From Haemophilus paraphrohaemolyticus (GTDB lineage: Bacteria > Pseudomonadota > Gammaproteobacteria > Enterobacterales > Pasteurellaceae): a stretch of DNA of 35,069 nucleotides. Every line of letters starts with the position of its first letter. The stretch's first letter is position 1. The position numbers and the translations under genes are program-made. The stretch covers positions 1-35,069 of the forward strand of contig NZ_MUXX01000024.1 in assembly GCF_002015045.1 (NCBI RefSeq), given 5' to 3'. The notes under the pieces are model-generated. The model saw nothing but the letters and a program-made list of their open reading frames with translations, did not search any database and was not told the DNA's origin. Positions 28,660 through 35,069 of the stretch are shown in pieces.

Positions 28660-30423
28660 TTAACGTGTAATTGGAGTGATTTTTGCACGTTGTAATTTGC
28701 GATAAGCGTCCAAGAGTTTTTGGTGAGCTGGCATATTTTCTAAAGCTTCATCAGAAGCAGTTAAGCCATAGAACGGATTACCACCATGTGCAGCATTCCA
28801 TGCAAATTCAACCGCTTGTTTACCGTACATTTTCTCAAAAACTGCACGATATTGTTCAGGCTTGCGGTTTTCATCGAGGAATAATTCGATGGTTTGAATT
28901 AAGCAGCGGTAATAGTTGTTGCGTTCTGCAGTGAAGACGGAAGCGTTCATATTTGCCGTCCAGTTTGCCCAGTCTAACGCTTGTTCTAAATTGCCTAGAG
29001 CTAAGTGAAGCATAGATTTCAGCTCGCCAATACGTAAGGTTTGCATTGCTGAACCTTTCTCGGCAACGATACCGATAAACTCACGGACACGGGTTAAATC
29101 GTCGATGCCTTGTTCGTCTAATTCGTCCAATAATTCTTGGTACGTTTCCGCATCGTGATGGAAATAAGGCAGATCTAACAGAATTTCTCGCCAATCCATC
29201 CCCATATTGTTGTTCGCGTAAATCAAATCATCGCTTGGGTAAATGTTCGACATACCAGGGGCAAGGATACGGCAAGCGTAAACGCCTAAATGCTCGTAAT
29301 CCATAATGTAAACTGGCTGTTCGTATTTGTTGAAGATTGCCATTAAATTATGGAATTCTTGCTCGGTTGTGCCTGAGAAATCCCAATGAACGAACGGGTA
29401 GTCCGCCTCTTTTTTGAAAAGATCCCACGAAATCAGACCGCTTGAGTCGATGAAATGGGTTTCAAGGTTAGCGTGATCAGCAACATCTTCATTATTGAAA
29501 GAAGGTGGCGAGAACACGTCTAAATCTTTTAAGCTACGACCTTGTAAAAGCTCGGTTATGGTACGCTCGAACGCCACTTGGAAGTTCGGGTGCGCACCAA
29601 AAGATGCAAAGCAAGTGCCGTTTTGTGGGTTGAGCAAAATCACACAAATCACAGGGAATTCGCCGCCAAGTGAGGCATCGTAGCAAAGGATTGGGAAGCC
29701 TTCTTGCTCTAATTTTTCAATAGAGGCTTTGATGGTTGGGTAGCCATCGATCACCGATTGCGGAATTTCAGGCAAGCTGATCGCTTCTGCGATAATGCGG
29801 TTTTTCACAAAACGCTCGAACACTTCCGATATCCCTTGCACTCGGGCTTCGTTTTTGGTGTTACCTGCTGACATGCCGTTTGACACAAATAAGTTTCCGA
29901 TAATGCTTTGCGGAATATAAACCGTTTGGTTGTCCGATTGGCGAACGTAAGGTAGGGTAACAATCCCACGGTCGTAGTTGCCCGATTGTAAATCTACCAA
30001 TAATTCAGGGGTAAGTTCGCCGTTCGGGTCAAAGTATTCCCATAAGAAATCGTCCATCATCTCCATCGGTGGCACGGCTTCATCTTCAATCGTGAACCAT
30101 TTTTCAGACGGATAATGTACGAAATCGCTATTTGCCATCTCTTGCCCTAAATAGAAATCTGCCCAGAAATAGTTGGTAGATAAACGCTCGAAATACTCGC
30201 CTAATGCAGAAGCGAGCGCCGCTTTTTTGCTCGCACCTTTACCGTTTGAGAAACATTGTGGGCAGTCCGCATCACGAATATGCACCGACCAAACATTCGG
30301 CACAGGGTTTAACCAAGAGGCTTCTTCAATATTAAAGCCAAGCGTTTTTAATTTGTGTTGGAAGGTTGAGATGCTCTCTTCAAGGGCTGCATCTTTCCCT
30401 GTAATAAAAGTTTGTTCAGACAT
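28660..30423 (-). CDS. ycaO: YcaO, RimO accessory factor for ribosomal protein S12 methylthiolation
   Basis: A 587-residue protein colinear with E. coli YcaO. The N-terminus is QTFITGKDAALEESISTFQ, and SWLNPVPNVWSVHIRDADC and GKGASKKAALASALGEYFER mark the ATP-binding YcaO fold (about 1-400). A helical C-terminal extension (about 410-587) follows. The YcaO superfamily uses ATP to activate peptide amides; this member assists RimO in beta-methylthiolation of S12. The C-terminus ends AKITPITR. Full length and close match argue for the housekeeping role rather than a RiPP cyclodehydratase, despite the hvf operon next door. Confidence 0.93.
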   Translation of the reverse strand: MSEQTFITGKDAALEESISTFQHKLKTLGFNIEEASWLNPVPNVWSVHIRDADCPQCFSNGKGASKKAALASALGEYFERLSTNYFWADFYLGQEMANSDFVHYPSEKWFTIEDEAVPPMEMMDDFLWEYFDPNGELTPELLVDLQSGNYDRGIVTLPYVRQSDNQTVYIPQSIIGNLFVSNGMSAGNTKNEARVQGISEVFERFVKNRIIAEAISLPEIPQSVIDGYPTIKASIEKLEQEGFPILCYDASLGGEFPVICVILLNPQNGTCFASFGAHPNFQVAFERTITELLQGRSLKDLDVFSPPSFNNEDVADHANLETHFIDSSGLISWDLFKKEADYPFVHWDFSGTTEQEFHNLMAIFNKYEQPVYIMDYEHLGVYACRILAPGMSNIYPSDDLIYANNNMGMDWREILLDLPYFHHDAETYQELLDELDEQGIDDLTRVREFIGIVAEKGSAMQTLRIGELKSMLHLALGNLEQALDWANWTANMNASVFTAERNNYYRCLIQTIELFLDENRKPEQYRAVFEKMYGKQAVEFAWNAAHGGNPFYGLTASDEALENMPAHQKLLDAYRKLQRAKITPITR

Positions 30424-30540
30424 AATTTACCTTATCAAAGGTCGTTAAAATCGGGCTATTCTAGCAAATTTCACAAGAAATAAGTAAAAAAATTGTGAAA
30501 TCAAACCGCTTACTACAATATTTAAAAAGGTACAATTAAA

Positions 30541-30590
30541 TGGCACGCCCTAAAGGATTCGAACCTTTGACCCACGCCTTAGAAGGGCTT
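30541..30590 (-). other. 3' half of tRNA-Arg(TCT): prophage attachment site
   Basis: On the minus strand the sequence runs from the anticodon loop (CTTCTAA, anticodon TCT) through the 3' anticodon stem GGCGT, the T arm (AAAGGTTCGAATCCTTT) and acceptor 3' strand AGGGCGT to GCCA. The 5' half is replaced by AT-rich, non-tRNA sequence, so this is not a working tRNA. Prophage genes begin on one side and chromosomal ycaO lies on the other. This is what integration into a tRNA 3' end leaves at the end distal to the restored tRNA. The core is about 47-50 bp. Confidence 0.85.
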
Positions 30591-30864
30591 AACTATATAA
30601 ATCAAAATAAATAAAATAACTTTATAAAACAAAGACTTGCAAGGCTAATCATCTTGTATTTATATGTAAATAATTACATATAAAACCCTTATTTTATTAA
30701 ATTTATGTCACAATTTTGACACAATGATTTCTCGTGCTTCCCTCCCATTTTTTAACCACTTCATCTTTATTCACTTTAACCAGTGTGCTTTTGTGCTGGT
30801 TGCCCTAAAATAACCACTCAGAATGCGAGCGGTTGGCGTTCAAATTTAGACATATAAAATTACT
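30591..30864. other. Non-coding AT-rich prophage end
   Basis: No gene or promoter could be supported. The stretch contains an 11-bp perfect inverted repeat (30659-30669 and 30674-30684, TTTATATGTAA with TTACATATAAA). It also has a smaller one, TGTCA-N6-TGACA, near 30705-30722. Either may be a phage terminator or an integrase/excisionase arm site. No T run fits a clear terminator. Confidence 0.4.
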
Positions 30865-31524
30865 TTAAACTCTATCAGGCCAAGGGTCTGACGTTGGCCA
30901 TACCATCGCTGGCGGTCTTAGATTTTTTGGTCCAATGTCAGGTATTGCCTCATTGCCTTTTACTTTAGGATCTGCGTGATAAGGCGTGAATCGCATAAAA
31001 TTAGCATCGCCTACCCCTCCCACATAAATACCTGCAACGGCTCGATTGGTGTCATCATCATATAAGCTAAATCCACAAGATTCATCAGCTCTAAAGCCAA
31101 GAGGAATCCCACTTGTACCAATAACTTCAACCCTTCCTGGCTGTCTTGGTAGATACCCTTTTTCTGTTTTGCCTAAATAACCAAACAGCCCCCAAGACAG
31201 CCCCCCCATGTGACAAGTCACAAAGTTGCCTTGCCTGCGGAATTTAATATAAGCGCCAGGCTTTAAGTTTTTCGTTACAGCATTAACTAAACCTGTATCA
31301 CCATCGGTAACCACCCATTTCCCATTCCGTTTTTGCCATTTCCATGCACCTACTCGACCGCCATCTGACGACTCATAGATAGTCCCATTGGGTTCATCGC
31401 CTGTTATTTTGCCATTCGTTGTAGTAGGTTTGTCAGGCCGACCTACACCAAGCACAACGGTTATGGCTTTAATATCTCGCCCGATTTGTTCTATGACATC
31501 GGGCAGTTGTTGTAAAAGGTCCAT
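30865..31524 (-). CDS. Hypothetical prophage tail-end protein
   Basis: A 219-residue protein not recognised by name. The N-terminal 25 residues (MDLLQQLPDVIEQIGRDIK) are helical. The remainder is rich in Gly, Trp and Tyr with many short beta-like segments (GGRVGAWKWQKRNGKWVVT, GLFGYLGKTEKGYLP), like receptor-binding or tail-fibre tip domains. It is the last prophage gene before the attachment site. Its ATG overlaps the upstream stop (TAATG). A tail-fibre or baseplate accessory role is an inference from position and composition. Confidence 0.7.
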   Translation of the reverse strand: MDLLQQLPDVIEQIGRDIKAITVVLGVGRPDKPTTTNGKITGDEPNGTIYESSDGGRVGAWKWQKRNGKWVVTDGDTGLVNAVTKNLKPGAYIKFRRQGNFVTCHMGGLSWGLFGYLGKTEKGYLPRQPGRVEVIGTSGIPLGFRADESCGFSLYDDDTNRAVAGIYVGGVGDANFMRFTPYHADPKVKGNEAIPDIGPKNLRPPAMVWPTSDPWPDRV

Positions 31525-31850
31525 TAGCTATTTTTCCCACGTTGATAAGCTGCCTTTAAGTCCATTGCTTTTAAGGCGTTAATTTGCTCAATCACTCCAT
31601 CTAAACTCTGTTTAAATTCTGTCAGTTTAGTGGTTAATGCCTCAGGGGCACTGCTTCCACTTGCTTTGAGTTTGCGTAACTCTTCTGCCAGCTCCCTAAA
31701 TGTGTCTAAATCGGCTGATACCTCACCGCCTAACAGGTCATTTTTAAGCTGGGTTATCTTTGTCTCAATTTGAACCAAAATCGCTTTATCTTGCTCGCCT
31801 AAGTATTGAGCAAACTCGGTCAATAATTGTTGAATAGTTTGTGTTGTCAT
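31524..31850 (-). CDS. Hypothetical coiled-coil prophage protein
   Basis: A 108-residue, almost entirely helical protein with heptad-like spacing of Leu/Ile (ILVQIETKITQLKNDLL; FRELAEELRKLKAS; FKQSLDGVIEQINALKAM). Its ATG overlaps the stop of the 53-codon gene upstream (ATGA), and its stop overlaps the start of the next gene (TAATG). Such proteins in tail regions are often trimer-forming stalk or chaperone parts. No specific family was recognised. Confidence 0.75.
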   Translation of the reverse strand: MTTQTIQQLLTEFAQYLGEQDKAILVQIETKITQLKNDLLGGEVSADLDTFRELAEELRKLKASGSSAPEALTTKLTEFKQSLDGVIEQINALKAMDLKAAYQRGKNS

Positions 31851-32008
31851 AGTCGTCCTATTTTGTAGTTGAGAATTAAATCGGATAAAGGAGGGATAAC
31901 TGGCTGTGCAATTGCCAATTTCGCTACTTTAATTTTAATTGGCTTTTTAGTCCAAAGTCGTACGTGAATTTGGGGTTTATCACGAATGCGGATAGCGATT
32001 TTTTGCAT
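31847..32008 (-). CDS. Small basic prophage protein (53 residues)
   Basis: A short gene encoding a basic peptide starting MQKIAIRIRDKPQIHVRLW and ending ILNYKIGRL, with about a fifth Lys/Arg. It is supported by context: its ATG overlaps the upstream stop (TAATG) and its TGA overlaps the next ATG (ATGA). It thus fills exactly what would otherwise be an odd gap in a coupled cassette. No homologue is recognised. It is easy to miss because of its size. Confidence 0.72.
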   Translation of the reverse strand: MQKIAIRIRDKPQIHVRLWTKKPIKIKVAKLAIAQPVIPPLSDLILNYKIGRL

Positions 32009-32340
32009 TATTCGTTCCTCGTAATATCGGGAATTAACGTGAAATCACCACCAACAAGGGTAGTAACTTTTTGGTTTGGGTCGATACATTGCAAATCCCA
32101 TTGTGCTTGTTCCCAAGTCACGTTTTCGGTTTTGCTGTGTGCGATTACTACGTGAATTAAGTTACCTTCAGTCGTAATTTCGCCTGTTTCGCTTGAGAGT
32201 TTGATAATGCTACCTTTGCCGGGTTTGATATGTAAGTCAAAGCGACATTGTGTTAGCTCAAGCGTTGGCGATTCTTCAAGGACTTCAAACGTCCAGCCAT
32301 CATCATCGCCGCGTATCATTTCTAAATTAACGTTTTCCAT
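32008..32340 (-). CDS. Hypothetical prophage tail-region protein
   Basis: A 110-residue acidic protein with predicted beta structure: NLEMIRGDDDGWTFEVLEES, CRFDLHIKPGKGSIIKLSSE, IHVVIAHSKTENVTWEQAQW, DLQCIDP and TLVGGDFTLIP. The pattern of a MIRGDD start, a FDLHIK strand and a V(G)GxFxLxxDITR end resembles small BppU-N-like baseplate modules of phages. I cannot confirm this without a search. A GGAG ribosome site precedes it. The next gene starts in its stop codon. Confidence 0.72.
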   Translation of the reverse strand: MENVNLEMIRGDDDGWTFEVLEESPTLELTQCRFDLHIKPGKGSIIKLSSETGEITTEGNLIHVVIAHSKTENVTWEQAQWDLQCIDPNQKVTTLVGGDFTLIPDITRNE

Positions 32341-32348
32341 TTTTTCTC

Positions 32349-32390
32349 CAAAAGAAAACCGCTTGCAACAAGAGCGACAAGCGGTTTGTT
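32349..32390 (-). terminator. Inverted uptake-signal hairpin between prophage genes
   Basis: AAACCGCTTG (32356-32365) and CAAGCGGTTT (32378-32387) form a perfect 10-bp stem of two head-to-head uptake-signal cores. On the minus strand the stem is followed by TCTTTT. It separates the 97-residue gene from the four-gene cassette. Confidence 0.7.
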
Positions 32391-32402
32391 TTAAGAAAAG
32401 TT

Positions 32403-32696
32403 TTACACCTCAATCATTCCCTGCTCTTTCATATAGCTGTAAATACGGTTGAGCATTAAATCTTGGAACGATTTGCCAATATCACCCTGTGTGAGCGGGG
32501 CGAACATAATGGCGTGTGCTTGTGTGCTATCTAGGTATTTGTACTCAGTCACAAGCGGTCGAAATTCGGTGATTTGTTCCGCCTCTTCCGTGCCTGTGCC
32601 GATGGCGTAAGTCACGTTCATTGAGCCGTCTGAGTTCATAGTGAAACCAGAGATAGTTGAATAGACTGGGTTTAAGATTTTGTTGAATGTTGCCAT
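32403..32696 (-). CDS. Hypothetical prophage protein
   Basis: A 97-residue protein starting MATFNKILNPVYSTISGFTM, with mixed composition and a helical C-terminus (DIGKSFQDLMLNRIYSYMKE). It has an AAGGAG ribosome site and lies between a terminator upstream and the inverted uptake-signal hairpin downstream, so it forms its own short segment. It contains a perfect uptake signal (32551-32560). No family was recognised; a small tail or assembly protein is possible. Confidence 0.7.
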   Translation of the reverse strand: MATFNKILNPVYSTISGFTMNSDGSMNVTYAIGTGTEEAEQITEFRPLVTEYKYLDSTQAHAIMFAPLTQGDIGKSFQDLMLNRIYSYMKEQGMIEV

Positions 32697-32715
32697 AAAG
32701 GACTCCTTGTTGAGA

Positions 32716-32755
32716 TAATAAAAACCCGATAGGTTTTACCTTCGGGGTTTGATGG
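32716..32755 (-). terminator. Prophage terminator
   Basis: On the minus strand AAACCCCGA pairs with TCGGGTTTTT (one bulged C) and TTTTTATTATC follows. It lies after the 292-residue gene and just before the ribosome site of the 97-residue gene. Confidence 0.75.
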
Positions 32756-32848
32756 AAAAATAAGTATTATTGTGGGTCGATTAAATCAATCAATTTCATC
32801 ACTACTTCATCGATTAAATAATTTTCTGCTTTAGTTAAGAATTTGGTT

Positions 32849-33727
32849 TTAGTCAGTAGGTTTATCAATAACTAGAACCTGATTAACAGCTGTGATATTA
32901 TCTAGGTACTCGCCGCCTTTAGCATAGCTAGGATAATTTCTTTTATATCCAGAAATACTAAAGCTTTCACTTTTCTGGAATTCAATTTTCCCTTCAATTG
33001 TTAAAACAGGTGTCAAGATACTTCCGTAGTAATACCAATTTCTATTTACTTTATAACACTCTGTGTAAATAAAATTACAAGTCTGCATCACAGCAATATT
33101 CTTTCCAATAGGATTTTTAAAAATAGGATTCTTATCTAATTCAAAAGAGCTATTAAAACTATTTGCTAATGTTTTATGATGAGTAAAATTTACTGGTAAA
33201 ACTCGGATATTATTTAAAAGTTTTAATCCTGATTTATACCTTAATGCACCATTTTCATTATAAATATGTATTCCATACCCTTTTTCTGGAGTTATATTTG
33301 ATGATCTATGATAAATAAAAATTTCTACAAATCCTTCTGGGTTATGTCCAGAAGCTCCCCAAGGAAGTCGGGTATGAACAGCTATTCTAGCTTGAGTTTT
33401 TCCATTTAAATGTCTAAATTTTATTGGCTTTATAGGCATGGGATACTCTTCTGTTATGACAGATGTTTTCACTGAATGGTAATTCTGCTCTCCAATAAAT
33501 GCGAATAAGTTGTTTAAATCTAGAGTATTTAAAGAAATGTCTACCCACCCTTCATCTTGATATATTTTCTTTACTTGCTCAATATTATTAGTAAAAGCGT
33601 CAATATGCATTGATGGGTCATGTTGAATATTTTTATATTGCAAGCGTAAGGTTTTTACATGTTCAACAACACATTCACTCCCCAGAAATATAGGTAAATT
33701 GTTTGTTGATATTCCATAGTGATTCAT
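32849..33727 (-). CDS. Hypothetical prophage protein, 292 residues
   Basis: A 292-residue protein not recognised by name. It is rich in Asn, Tyr, Ile and Lys and its DNA is more AT-rich than the flanking tail genes. A beta-rich middle includes FVEIFIYHRSSNI and GYGIHIYNENGALRYKSG. The latter resembles a short motif of small tail-tip-associated phage proteins that read yGxxVYNExG. There is no signal peptide or membrane span. The gene has a strong AAGGAG ribosome site and lies nine bases after the membrane-protein gene, so the two form a pair. A tail-tip accessory protein or a lysogenic-conversion cargo gene are both possible. Confidence 0.72.
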   Translation of the reverse strand: MNHYGISTNNLPIFLGSECVVEHVKTLRLQYKNIQHDPSMHIDAFTNNIEQVKKIYQDEGWVDISLNTLDLNNLFAFIGEQNYHSVKTSVITEEYPMPIKPIKFRHLNGKTQARIAVHTRLPWGASGHNPEGFVEIFIYHRSSNITPEKGYGIHIYNENGALRYKSGLKLLNNIRVLPVNFTHHKTLANSFNSSFELDKNPIFKNPIGKNIAVMQTCNFIYTECYKVNRNWYYYGSILTPVLTIEGKIEFQKSESFSISGYKRNYPSYAKGGEYLDNITAVNQVLVIDKPTD

Positions 33728-33736
33728 ATAAGCTCC

Positions 33737-34126
33737 TTAATTATAAAATACAAATATTGATACTGAATTCGTTTTTAAAGCTTTTGCTGGAACCCAGTTC
33801 CAAAACACTGTATCACCAGAATGAGTCACTTGAATTGCTTTACCATCATATTCAACATCAAACTCATAATTAGCCATTACAGAAATAGAAGAGATATTTT
33901 TATTGAACTTCTTACTTCCAGATAAGTTATATAAAACATTTATTACGTCAGAAATCATTATAGGTCTATCCGTAATATTAACTAATTGTCCATGATGATT
34001 TACTACGCTCACTCCATAATTCACATTTTCCTCCTTAGCCTTAACGCTTTTCTTAATTTTTAGCCAATAAAAAAGCAGTCCTAAGACTGCTAACAAAATC
34101 ACTACAATTAAAATTGCAACTATCAT
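33737..34126 (-). CDS. Small membrane-anchored prophage protein
   Basis: A 129-residue protein with an N-terminal membrane helix (MIVAILIVVILLAVLGLLFYW), a basic stop-transfer stretch (KIKKSVKAK) and a soluble domain of about 95 residues ending FWNWVPAKALKTNSVSIFVF. The ATG at 34126 has a perfect GGAG site. A longer in-frame start at 34252 would run into the higB promoter region and has no ribosome site. The low-GC sequence between the tail tip gene and tail-end genes is where lambda-like phages carry accessory genes such as lom. A role at the host membrane, for example superinfection exclusion, is speculation. Confidence 0.72.
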   Translation of the reverse strand: MIVAILIVVILLAVLGLLFYWLKIKKSVKAKEENVNYGVSVVNHHGQLVNITDRPIMISDVINVLYNLSGSKKFNKNISSISVMANYEFDVEYDGKAIQVTHSGDTVFWNWVPAKALKTNSVSIFVFYN

Positions 34127-34153
34127 ATTTTCTCCTTTCTTGTATCGAGTTAC

Positions 34154-34183
34154 TTTACAAACCTCTTTTAAAAGTTGTATACT
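34154..34183 (+). promoter_or_regulatory. Promoter of higBA
   Basis: TTTACA and TATACT are 18 bases apart, 23 bases before the higB start. The -10 overlaps the 34175-34195 inverted repeat, a layout expected for autorepression. Confidence 0.65.
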
Positions 34184-34195
34184 CACTATATACAA
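34175..34195. promoter_or_regulatory. Probable HigA/HigBA operator
   Basis: A perfect inverted repeat, TTGTATA-N7-TATACAA, covers the -10 box and ends just before the higB ribosome site. Antitoxins of this type usually bind such palindromes to repress their own operon. Confidence 0.65.
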
Positions 34196-34205
34196 AGAGG
34201 CTAAA

Positions 34206-34484
34206 ATGATTCTATCGTTTAAACACAAAGGGCTTGAACTCTTTTTTACCACAGGTTCTACTGCAGGTATTCAAGCCAAGCACGCAACAAAATTACTACT
34301 GCAACTGGACGCACTCAATCGTGCAACTTGCCCGCAAGATATGAATGCACCCAGTTGGCGATTGCATCCATTAAAAGGTAATCTCAAAGAGCATTGGTCG
34401 ATTACCGTAAATGGAAACTGGCGTATTACCTTTAAATTTGAAAATGGACACGCTGAAATCGTTGATTATCAAGATTATCACTAG
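34206..34484 (+). CDS. higB: HigB-like toxin (RelE superfamily)
   Basis: A 92-residue toxin of the HigB/RelE type: ribosome-dependent mRNA cleavage in characterised members. The C-terminal half LHPLKGNLKEHWSITVNGNWRITFKF with VDYQDYH is the family core. The early part contains KHKGLELFFTTG. I chose the ATG at 34206 with an AGAGG site; the longer frame starting 34140 begins upstream of the promoter. The antitoxin gene follows eight bases on, toxin first as in all higBA pairs. It is the only plus-strand unit in the prophage part and faces gpJ. Confidence 0.92.
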   Translation: MILSFKHKGLELFFTTGSTAGIQAKHATKLLLQLDALNRATCPQDMNAPSWRLHPLKGNLKEHWSITVNGNWRITFKFENGHAEIVDYQDYH

Positions 34485-34492
34485 GAGGCACT

Positions 34493-34765
34493 ATGAAAAT
34501 GCACAATCCACCACACCCAGGTTTAGTATTAAGAGAATATATTGAGGGAATGAAAATTGGTGAAGTTGCCCAAAAATTAGGGGTTTCCCGTATTTCACTC
34601 TCTCGCATTCTTAACGGTAAAACTGCTATTACGCCAGAAATGGCAACTCGTATTGGACTTGCGTTAAATAACAGCCCTAGTATGTGGCTTGGTATGCAAG
34701 CTGATTATGATTTATGGCAAATTGAGCAAAATCAAACTTTTCATATCACGCCTATTTATGCCTAA
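34493..34765 (+). CDS. higA: HigA-like antitoxin (XRE family)
   Basis: A 90-residue helix-turn-helix antitoxin. NPPHPGLVLREYIEGMKI, the HTH segment VAQKLGVSRISLSRILNGK and TPEMATRIGLALNNSPSMWL are the HigA signature. AGGAGG lies before the ATG. The product should neutralise HigB and repress the operon through the 34175-34195 palindrome. Its stop overlaps the end of the convergent gpJ-like gene by four bases (34762-34765). Confidence 0.93.
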   Translation: MKMHNPPHPGLVLREYIEGMKIGEVAQKLGVSRISLSRILNGKTAITPEMATRIGLALNNSPSMWLGMQADYDLWQIEQNQTFHITPIYA

Positions 34766-35069
34766 AGCTGCCCAATTTTTACCCGTACATTTCCTCTCTC
34801 GTCATACACAATAATCTGATTATTGTTGATGACGAGTCCCACATTTCCTGCTGCAGCACGCATTTCCATTTGCCCTTGATTGCTCACTTTAAAGCGGTTG
34901 TTGATATTCAACGAGCCACCAGTGATAGCGCCTAAATCCGCACTAATCGCCGACAAGCTTTCCACATTCAACTCTTTCGCCGTAATAGACTTACTCACAA
35001 TATGACCTGCATTGATGGTCTTACTTGCAATATGTTTCCCCGCAATCGTTCCACCAACAATCTCATTGC
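34762..35069 (-). CDS. Tail tip / host specificity protein J, C-terminal part (cut by window end)
   Basis: The frame is open from the window end to 34762. It shows the repeated GGTIAGKHIASKTINAGHI, SKSITAKELNVESLSAIS and GGSLNIN pattern found near the C-terminus of gpJ-like central tail fibres, and ends IIVYDERGNVRVKIGQL. At least 102 residues are visible; complete proteins exceed 1000. gpJ of lambda-like siphophages binds the host receptor. The GTG or similar start seen in-frame near 34998 is internal, not a real start. Confidence 0.85.
   Translation of the reverse strand, partial: NEIVGGTIAGKHIASKTINAGHIVSKSITAKELNVESLSAISADLGAITGGSLNINNRFKVSNQGQMEMRAAAGNVGLVINNNQIIVYDERGNVRVKIGQL

Noticed and set aside
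30541..30590. Functional tRNA gene
   Set aside because: Only the 3' half matches; upstream sequence cannot form the acceptor, D arm or full anticodon stem.
32767..32868. Possible 33-codon minus-strand frame starting TTG and ending DLIDPQ
   Set aside because: The end looks protein-like, but the start is a TTG without a ribosome site that overlaps the preceding gene. It may be a remnant. Not strong enough to annotate.

Overview
The window is a piece of a Pasteurellaceae chromosome. Gene content and synteny (hflKC-purA, exbBD-tonB, ybfE-fldA-fur, lptFG) are typical of the family. DNA uptake signals of the Actinobacillus pleuropneumoniae type (core ACAAGCGGTC or its complement) are scattered through it, with perfect 10-mers at 14106, 15625, 16373, 19230 and 32551. 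This points to the Actinobacillus/Mannheimia/Bibersteinia branch rather than Haemophilus influenzae. The species cannot be fixed from the sequence alone.

Bases 1-25,800 are mainly housekeeping genes. On the plus strand these are hflK-hflC (membrane protease regulators), purA, thiI, a YwiC-like membrane protein, lptF-lptG-nadK, glyA (with a near-perfect PurR operator), tusA-ytjB, infA, metR, exbB-exbD-tonB and a DUF2301 membrane protein. On the minus strand they are an AI-2E family permease, pepA, ybfE-fldA-fur, nudC, fxsA-rluE, kdsB, trxB, cnoX, glpE and cmoB. Many transcription units end in clear Rho-independent hairpins. nudC carries a one-base frameshift at an A5 tract.

Bases 25,900-28,560 (minus strand) hold the most distinctive chromosomal system: a terminator-bounded four-gene operon, DoxX (hvfD) - Cys-rich secreted peptide with six EGKCG motifs (hvfA) - DUF692/MNIO enzyme (hvfB) - DUF2063 partner (hvfC). 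It matches the Hvf/bufferin class of copper-binding RiPPs, in which the MNIO enzyme and its partner modify the cysteines of the exported peptide. A long hairpin that is fully pairable only in the operon RNA lies between the peptide gene and the enzyme genes. A candidate ECF-sigma type promoter lies in front of hvfD. ycaO follows upstream as a separate unit.

Bases 30,541-35,069 are the end of a lambda-like prophage. Its boundary is the displaced 3' half of a tRNA-Arg(TCT). Leading away from it are a tightly coupled cassette of small unknown tail-end genes (including an easily missed 53-codon gene), two AT-rich unknown genes of cargo type, a higBA toxin-antitoxin pair on the opposite strand, and the C-terminus of a gpJ-like tail tip protein that runs off the window. 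The intact tRNA and the integrase should lie at the far prophage end, outside this window.
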